From: JBFXJF01 sp050175155
Lineage (GTDB): Bacteria; Bacillota; Bacilli; Tepidibacillales; Tepidibacillaceae
DNA: 64,000 bases
Direction of reading: 5' to 3'
Assembly (NCBI GenBank): GCA_050175155.1
Contig: JBFXJF010000001.1
Coordinates: forward strand, 62,001 to 126,000
Below, piece after piece: positions 58,196 through 64,000 of this stretch. Each line of letters starts with the position of its first letter. The first letter of the stretch is position 1. A model generated the notes under the pieces. The model was not told the origin of the DNA, did no database searches, and worked only from the letters and a program-made list of their open reading frames with translations. Made by a program: the position numbers and the translations under genes.

Positions 58196-61114
58196 ATGAA
58201 CGAGAATTTTTATAAAGAGATTCTTTCAAGTTCCCCGCTCGGTTATGCTTATCATAAAATAATCTGCGACCAAGATGGGAAACCTATCGATTACCAATTT
58301 ATTGAAGTTAATTTAGCGTTTGAGATTATAACGGGTCTAAAATCTTTTGAAGTTGTTGGTAAGAGGATATCTGAATTAAAACCAAAAAATGTGGAAAGTG
58401 AATTTGATTGGGTACAGCTATACGGAGATATTGCTATTAATGGCGGAGAAAAGCAATTTGAACAGTATTCTGCAGCGTTAAACAAGTTTTTTAGAGTTAA
58501 TGTTTACTCTCCTGAGAAATACTACTTTATCTCACATTTTACTGATATATCAAGGGAAATGAAGGAGATGGATGAGAAGACAACTATTCTTAATACATTT
58601 AATGATATAGTATTCGAAGTAGATAAAGAATATAGATTTACAAACATAATTATTTCTGATGATAAAAAACTGTTTATGCCTAGAGAAAAAATTATTGGTT
58701 TTACAATAATGAGTATCTTCCCTAAGAATCTATCAGATTTGGTAATATCTTCTTTTGAAAAGGCTCAAATCTCTGGTGAAAAAGAATCTATTACCTATAA
58801 ATCTATTTTACTAGATGATGAAAAATGGTATAAAGCTGAAATAATATATAAAAAAATTTATAATGAAGAAAAGTACATTGTTTGTATAATTGATATTACA
58901 GAAAGTAAGAAATCGGAAGAAGAACTTAGGGTTTTGACAGATGAATACGAGAAGGTATTTAATGGGACGCAAGATAGTATGTTTCTAGTAAAAGTGGAGG
59001 ATAATAATACTTTTAGATACATAAGAAATAATAATGCTCATCAAAAGTCAACCGGTATAACATTTGAAGAAATTAAGGATAAAACTCCTCAGGAATTAGT
59101 TGGGGAAAGTGTTGGGGATATAATAGCCTCCAACTATAAACGATGTATCGAAGCTGGTTCCACCATTAACTATGAAGAAAAATTATACCTTGCTAATGGT
59201 CAGCATATATGGGCGACCTCTTTAACACCAGTATTTCATGAAGAACGGGTGAAATATATTGTTGGATCAAGTCTGGATATTACAGGAAAAAAACGGGCAG
59301 AGGAAGAACTAAAGAAAAACCTTGAAAGATTGGCCAATATTATTGAAGGTACTAATGTCGGCACTTGGGAATGGAATATACAGACTGGTGAGACAGTATT
59401 TAACGATCAGTGGGCAGAGATGATTGGTTATAAGCTTGATGAGTTACTTCCTGTTTGCATTGAAACATGGCGGAAATTCACACATCCTGATGACTTAAGA
59501 AAAGCTGAAGATCAGTTAAAGAGAGTTTTCACTAATCAATTGGATTATTATGATATTGAACTTCGAATGAAGAATAAGGATGGTAGCTGGATTTGGATGC
59601 AAGATAGAGGCAAGGTAACTTCATGGGATTCCGAAGGAAAGCCTCTAATTATGAATGGAACTCATACTGATATTACTAGGCGCAAACTAATGGAGGAAGC
59701 AATATTTATTGAGAAAGAACGATTGAGAACTACTTTATTATCTATCGGTGATGCAGTTATTTCGACCGATAAACAGGGTAATGTTTTACTATTGAATAGA
59801 ATTGCTGAGCAATATACTGGGTGGTCACAAGAGGAAGCTTTTGGAAGACCATTAGGTGAAGTGTTCAATATTATTAATAGTATAACTAGATTGAAGTGTG
59901 AGAACCCTGTATGTAAGGTTTTAGATACTGGGAATATTATTGGGCTTGATAATCATACTATTTTAACTTCTAAAGATAATATTGTAAGATCAATAGAGGA
60001 TAGCGCAGCACCAATCATAGGTGAAGATAATGAAATCAATGGTGTAGTTCTCGTTTTTAGGGATATTACTGAAAAAAAAGAAAGACAAGAGAAAATCGAA
60101 TATTTAAGTTTTCACGACCAGCTAACTGGATTATATAATCGTAGATTTTATGAAGAAGAGTTAAAGAGACTGGATAATGAAAGAAATCTCCCTATAACTC
60201 TTGTTATGATAGACATCAATGGCTTGAAGCTTACAAACGACGCCTTTGGACATATAGCAGGGGATAGGGTTCTGAAAAAAGTAGCAGAGGTTATGAAAGA
60301 AGAAAGTCGGTCAGATGATATTATTGCTAGAATCGGTGGCGACGAGTTTGTTATTTTATTGCCTAAGACTAATTTTGAGATGGGTAAACTAATTGTAACG
60401 CGATTACATGAACAGATTATAAAAGAAAAGATAGACTCTATTAACTTATCAATCTCATATGGCTGGGAAACAAAACAGGATATTACTGAGGAAATGTCAA
60501 CTATTTTTAGAAAAGCAGAAAACAATATGTATAGACGTAAACTTTCAGAAAGCAATAGCATGAGACATAAGACTATTGACGTGATTTTAAAAGTTTTATA
60601 TGAAAAAAGCGAGAGAGAAGAGCGTCATTCAAGAAGGGTAAGTCACTTGTGTGCAGCAATAGGAGTTGCGTTAGATTTGAGTCATGAAGATATAAACGAG
60701 CTTAGAACGACTGGGCTTATGCACGATATCGGGAAAATAAACATTGACGATAAAATTCTAAATAAATCAGCGCCACTAAGTGATTTTGAATGGCAGGAAA
60801 TTAAGAGACATCCAGAGATCGGATATAGAATTTTAAGCTCAGTAAATGATTATGCAACATTAGCTGAATATGTCTTAGCACACCACGAAAGATGGGACGG
60901 GAAGGGATACCCTAAAGGATTAAAAGGCAGAGAAATACCTATTGAGGCTAGAATTATTGCAGTTGCTGATGCTTATGATGCGATGAGAAGTGATAGACCA
61001 TATAGGAGCGCCTTAACCGAAGAGGCAGCAATACAAGAAATTAAAAAAAATTCTGGAACTCAATTTGACCCTGAGGTTGTAAAGGTATTTATTGGGAAGA
61101 TTTTCAGAGAATAG
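58196..61114 (+). CDS. Multi-PAS GGDEF/HD-GYP signalling protein
   Basis: A 972-residue soluble protein. I count five PAS-type domains: about 1-120, 130-240, 250-370, 375-500 (PAS_3, TWEWNIQTGETVF) and 505-630 (SIGDAVISTDKQGNVLLLN). A GGDEF domain (635-795) follows, with intact RIGGDEFVILL, then an HD-GYP domain (800-965) with GLMHDIGKINID and HHERWDGKGYPKGL. Both domain types look active, so it may make or degrade c-di-GMP according to the PAS ligand. The downstream partial gene at 62.2 kb has similar PAS sequence and is probably a paralogue. Confidence 0.92.
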   Translation: MNENFYKEILSSSPLGYAYHKIICDQDGKPIDYQFIEVNLAFEIITGLKSFEVVGKRISELKPKNVESEFDWVQLYGDIAINGGEKQFEQYSAALNKFFRVNVYSPEKYYFISHFTDISREMKEMDEKTTILNTFNDIVFEVDKEYRFTNIIISDDKKLFMPREKIIGFTIMSIFPKNLSDLVISSFEKAQISGEKESITYKSILLDDEKWYKAEIIYKKIYNEEKYIVCIIDITESKKSEEELRVLTDEYEKVFNGTQDSMFLVKVEDNNTFRYIRNNNAHQKSTGITFEEIKDKTPQELVGESVGDIIASNYKRCIEAGSTINYEEKLYLANGQHIWATSLTPVFHEERVKYIVGSSLDITGKKRAEEELKKNLERLANIIEGTNVGTWEWNIQTGETVFNDQWAEMIGYKLDELLPVCIETWRKFTHPDDLRKAEDQLKRVFTNQLDYYDIELRMKNKDGSWIWMQDRGKVTSWDSEGKPLIMNGTHTDITRRKLMEEAIFIEKERLRTTLLSIGDAVISTDKQGNVLLLNRIAEQYTGWSQEEAFGRPLGEVFNIINSITRLKCENPVCKVLDTGNIIGLDNHTILTSKDNIVRSIEDSAAPIIGEDNEINGVVLVFRDITEKKERQEKIEYLSFHDQLTGLYNRRFYEEELKRLDNERNLPITLVMIDINGLKLTNDAFGHIAGDRVLKKVAEVMKEESRSDDIIARIGGDEFVILLPKTNFEMGKLIVTRLHEQIIKEKIDSINLSISYGWETKQDITEEMSTIFRKAENNMYRRKLSESNSMRHKTIDVILKVLYEKSEREERHSRRVSHLCAAIGVALDLSHEDINELRTTGLMHDIGKINIDDKILNKSAPLSDFEWQEIKRHPEIGYRILSSVNDYATLAEYVLAHHERWDGKGYPKGLKGREIPIEARIIAVADAYDAMRSDRPYRSALTEEAAIQEIKKNSGTQFDPEVVKVFIGKIFRE

Positions 61115-61168
61115 TATAGATAGTGGTTATAAGTTATGTAATAATAAATCTTCCAAAGGATGATATTA

Positions 61169-61852
61169 ATGGCTTGGTTTGATATTTTTGCAAGTGAATA
61201 TGATAGCTGGTATTCTTCAGATCTTGGTAGTTTTGTGGATGAGATAGAAAAAGAATTGGTTGAAAAAGTTGCTATTTTCAATAGTAACGAAAAAGTTCTT
61301 GATATAGGTGCTGGTACTGGAAATTATTCTATATGGATGGCAAAAAAAGGACTAGACGTAACTAGTATTGATCAATCAAAGGGAATGTTGGAAGTTGCAA
61401 GAAAAAAATCAGAGAAAGAAAATTTGAATATAAATTTTATTTATGGTGATGCACATTCTCTGGATTTTGAGGATTGTACTTTTGATATTGTTATTTCTGT
61501 AACTGCTATTGAATTTATGGAAAACGCAAGTATTGTATTAAAGGAGGCTTACAGAGTATTAAAGCCTAAAGGTAGATTAGTTGTTGGTTTGTTAACAAAG
61601 AATAGTTCTTGGGGAGAAATGTATCGACAATCCATAAAGGAAAATCCTGATAGTATATTTTCAAAAGCGCATTTATATGAAGAAGATGAGCTTATGCACC
61701 TATTACCATATTCTTATAAATTATTAAAGGGTTTGTATATTCCACCATCACGTGAATTTGATAAAGAGGTAACATTGGCAATGGAAAAAAGAGGACAAGT
61801 AGAACAAGCAGATAATGCTGGTTTTTATGTAGTTCGTTGGGACAAGGAGTGA
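61169..61852 (+). CDS. Class I SAM-dependent methyltransferase
   Basis: ATG 61169, behind AAAGGATG, gives MAWFDIFASEYDSWYSSDLG (227 residues); an ATG at 61160 overlaps the Shine-Dalgarno. SAM motif I is VLDIGAGTGNYSIWMAKKG, followed by SIDQSKGMLEVA and VLKEAYRVLKPKGRLVVGLL. It is a UbiE/methyltransferase 11 type. The substrate is unknown. It lies seven bases before the thiamine-binding-like gene. Confidence 0.85.
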   Translation: MAWFDIFASEYDSWYSSDLGSFVDEIEKELVEKVAIFNSNEKVLDIGAGTGNYSIWMAKKGLDVTSIDQSKGMLEVARKKSEKENLNINFIYGDAHSLDFEDCTFDIVISVTAIEFMENASIVLKEAYRVLKPKGRLVVGLLTKNSSWGEMYRQSIKENPDSIFSKAHLYEEDELMHLLPYSYKLLKGLYIPPSREFDKEVTLAMEKRGQVEQADNAGFYVVRWDKE

Positions 61853-61859
61853 AAAGCAA

Positions 61860-62117
61860 ATGCTATCATGTCAAATTGCATTATATCCTTTGAGAGTTTC
61901 AGATATAGATAAGGTTATAGTAGACTCACTAGAAGTTATAAAAACATTAGAGGAAAATGGATTAAATATAGAAATGGGTTCTATGAGTACGGTAATAAAG
62001 GGTGAAGATAGTTTAGTCTGGGAGGCAATACACAAATTATTTGATGAAGCAAGTAAGAATGGCCAACAAATAGTTCTTAGTATGCTAATATCTAACGAAT
62101 GTGGATGCAAGATATAA
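61860..62117 (+). CDS. YkoF/MTH1187-family thiamine-binding-like protein
   Basis: An 85-residue protein, MLSCQIALYPLRVSDIDKVI at the start and MGSMSTVIKGEDSLVWEAIHKLFDEA in the middle, the pattern of the small thiamine/HMP-binding domain (MTH1187/YkoF). The ending ISNECGCKI has two cysteines, which is unusual. It may bind hydroxymethylpyrimidine or a related compound, but no thiamine genes are nearby. It is in an operon with the methyltransferase. Confidence 0.78.
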   Translation: MLSCQIALYPLRVSDIDKVIVDSLEVIKTLEENGLNIEMGSMSTVIKGEDSLVWEAIHKLFDEASKNGQQIVLSMLISNECGCKI

Positions 62118-62171
62118 AATATTTAGTTAATAACAATAGTAATAACAAGTCTCTTTAGAGAGGATTTAACA

Positions 62172-64000
62172 ATGAAAAAAACTGCAATTATTATGATTCT
62201 AATGGGGCTATATTTTTTAAATTTTTCATTAGTAGCAAAGGCAGAATTGGAACAGTTCGATTTTTATAATATTTTCGATGAACATGGATCGATTATGTTA
62301 TTAATAGATTCTGAAACTGGTTATGTTGAGTATGCCAATGAAGCAGCGTCTAAGTTTTATGGATATTCAATAGAACAATTTCAATCTATCAATGTAAGGG
62401 AAATAAACACTTTAAATCCTGAAGAGATTAGAAAAGTTATGCAAGATGTAACAGATAAAAACCAAAATTACTTTATCTTTGATCATCGATTGGCAAATGG
62501 AGAGATTAGAACTGTCGAGGTTTATTCCTATCCCCAAACTTATAAGGATAAAGTATTACTTTTTTCAATTATCCACGATATTACAGCCAAAACAGTACTC
62601 GAAGAGAAGAACAGAACAATTACAAACTCATTTTTTATTGTGTTAGGTGTGACAATTTTATTCTTATTACTTTTTAGCATATTACAGTTAAGGTCTATAA
62701 GGGAGTTAAGGAAGAAAACTGACGAAATTAATAATTCCTATGAATTACGTCAAACTTTTATAGATGCGCATAGTAATATTGCATATTTAAAAGATGAGAA
62801 CTTTAATTATTTATTTATTAATAAAGCTTTAGAGAAATTTCACAACAAGGATTCATCTGAAATTATTGGTTACAATGATTTTCACTTATTTAACGAAGGT
62901 TTTGCTACTAAGATTAGGAAGAGTGACGTTGACGTGATAGAGAAAAAAACTCTTGTAATTGATGAAGTGAAATTGAACGATCAAATTTATAGTACAACAA
63001 AATTTCCTGTGAAATTATGTAACGGTAATTATGGAGTAGGTGCTTACGTTAGAAACGTAACAGAGGAATATAACATCAAAAGAAAAGAAGAGAAAACATT
63101 GCTTCGTAATATTATTCTTATAGATATTTTAAATAAACACTTTGATTCTAGTGAAGAGCAGATAGATTATTTATTGAATGAGTCTTTGATACTAACTGAA
63201 AGTAAATTCGGTTATATCTATTTATATAGTGAAGAGAAAAAAGAGTTTAAATTAAATTCATGGTCTAAAGACGTTATGTCAGAATGTGAAATTGTAGAAA
63301 AAATGACAACTTATCAACTTGAAAAGACGGGGATATGGGGAGAGGTTGTGCGTCAGCGAAAACCAATCGTCCTAAATAATTTTGAAGAACCGAATTCCTT
63401 AAAGAAGGGTTACCCAAAAGGGCATGTAATACTCAAAAAGTTTATGTCTATTCCGCTAATAATTGATGGGAAAATAGTTGCAGTTCTAGGTTTAGCAAAT
63501 AAAGAGAATGATTATGATGACAATGATGTTTTTCAAATCTCCTTATTGATGAAGGGTGTATGGACAGCAAAAGAAAGAAGAGAGACTCTTGTTCAACTGG
63601 CGGTGGAAAGAGAGAAATATCTCCAAACCTTACTATCAATAGGGGATGGTGTTATGGTTGTTAATAGAGAAGGTAAGATTGAGATGTTAAATAAAGTAGC
63701 TGAGAAGATAACCGGTTGGAAATATACTGAAGCTCGTGGCAAGCATTATAAAGAAGTATTTCATATATTACATGAGGACGAGGAAAATACGATAGATGAT
63801 CCGATTGAAGCAGTTTATACAAGAGATAATGTTCAAGAACTAGATAACCACGCTATTCTGGTTTCTAAGGAGGGCTTTAGATATTATATTGAAGATAGTG
63901 CGTCACCAATAAAAGACAATATAAATAATACTATTGGAGTTGTCTTAGTTTTCAGGGATGTTACTGAAAAAAGGGAACAAAGAAATAAAATCGAATACTT
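62172..64000 (+). CDS. Membrane PAS-GAF signalling protein (3' partial)
   Basis: The frame is open from ATG 62172 to the window end, more than 609 codons without a stop. An N-terminal signal/membrane segment (1-24) is followed by a PAS domain (MLLIDSETGYVEYANEAAS), a second membrane segment at about 155-175, a PAS domain with AHSNIAYLKDENFNY, a GAF domain (GYIYLYSEEKKEF, SIPLIIDGKIVAVLGLANK) and another PAS (SIGDGVMVVNREGKIEMLN). The last residues, FRDVTEKREQRNKIEY, match the sequence just before the GGDEF domain at 58.2 kb, so a GGDEF or GGDEF/HD-GYP output beyond the edge is likely. Confidence 0.85.
   Translation, partial: MKKTAIIMILMGLYFLNFSLVAKAELEQFDFYNIFDEHGSIMLLIDSETGYVEYANEAASKFYGYSIEQFQSINVREINTLNPEEIRKVMQDVTDKNQNYFIFDHRLANGEIRTVEVYSYPQTYKDKVLLFSIIHDITAKTVLEEKNRTITNSFFIVLGVTILFLLLFSILQLRSIRELRKKTDEINNSYELRQTFIDAHSNIAYLKDENFNYLFINKALEKFHNKDSSEIIGYNDFHLFNEGFATKIRKSDVDVIEKKTLVIDEVKLNDQIYSTTKFPVKLCNGNYGVGAYVRNVTEEYNIKRKEEKTLLRNIILIDILNKHFDSSEEQIDYLLNESLILTESKFGYIYLYSEEKKEFKLNSWSKDVMSECEIVEKMTTYQLEKTGIWGEVVRQRKPIVLNNFEEPNSLKKGYPKGHVILKKFMSIPLIIDGKIVAVLGLANKENDYDDNDVFQISLLMKGVWTAKERRETLVQLAVEREKYLQTLLSIGDGVMVVNREGKIEMLNKVAEKITGWKYTEARGKHYKEVFHILHEDEENTIDDPIEAVYTRDNVQELDNHAILVSKEGFRYYIEDSASPIKDNINNTIGVVLVFRDVTEKREQRNKIEY

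Noticed and set aside
1..64000. CRISPR arrays, tRNA or rRNA genes, prophage and transposase genes
   Set aside because: I looked for regular short repeats, tRNA-like cloverleaf ends, rRNA core sequence and transposase motifs and found none; the only repeats are the palindromic elements listed.

Overview
The window is chromosome from a low-GC, endospore-forming Firmicute, most likely an anaerobic member of the Clostridia. The evidence is the strongly A/T-biased code, the glyQ-glyS-ccpN-ppsR-ppdK-dnaG-rpoD gene order, sporulation genes (yqfC, yqfD, cotJA/B/C, a GerMN lipoprotein), pyruvate phosphate dikinase, a SCIFF peptide with its radical SAM maturase, and T-box control of glycyl-tRNA synthetase. 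I do not assign a genus. Almost everything is housekeeping. I found no prophage, transposase, CRISPR array, tRNA or rRNA.

Layout. 1-9.8 kb: the heat-shock cluster hemW (cut by the window edge)-CIRCE-hrcA-grpE-dnaK-dnaJ-prmA-rsmE-mtaB-deoC. 9.8-10.1 kb: two inverted copies of a palindromic MITE-like repeat between convergent genes. 10.1-12.4 kb: a Na/Pi cotransporter and an MFS exporter on the minus strand. 12.6-14.7 kb: an uncharacterised protein, a 23-residue mini-gene enclosed by a perfect 16-bp inverted repeat, and a membrane HD-GYP protein. 14.7-22.2 kb: a hinT-like gene, rpsU-yqeY, then yqfC-yqfD-pgpH-ybeY-dgkA-cdd-era. 22.3-26.6 kb: the SCIFF locus, in which precursor and maturase are separated by a large secreted protein and a lipoprotein. 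26.7-38.5 kb: yqzL-recO, T-box-glyQ-glyS, ccpN-ppsR-ppdK, dnaG-rpoD. 38.6-41 kb: trmK, a Nif3-like gene and rnpB. 41-47.2 kb: a diguanylate cyclase, uppP, a PAP2-like protein, rhodanese, a metallo-beta-lactamase-fold protein and asnB. 47.3-49.2 kb: spore-coat cotJ genes in an unusual order, a REP-like hairpin and the GerMN lipoprotein. 49.4-53.7 kb: mtnK-mtnA-MFS-class II aldolase, which resembles a DHAP shunt for 5'-deoxyadenosine/methylthioadenosine waste. 53.8-55.3 kb: a Fet-like ABC exporter behind a palindrome and a leader mini-ORF. 55.4-64 kb: degV, an ABC-F ATPase, two large multi-PAS signalling proteins (the second cut by the window end), a methyltransferase and a small thiamine-binding-like protein.

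The points most worth following up are: a SCIFF peptide that has lost one of its six cysteines but keeps the Cys/Thr pair thought to be crosslinked; secreted proteins inserted between SCIFF precursor and maturase; three genes (cdd, ccpN, ppsR) that appear to start at ATT or ATA; and the mini-gene at 13.3 kb with its inverted-repeat frame. Cyclic-dinucleotide signalling is well represented, with four GGDEF/HD-GYP/PAS proteins plus the PgpH-type c-di-AMP phosphodiesterase.
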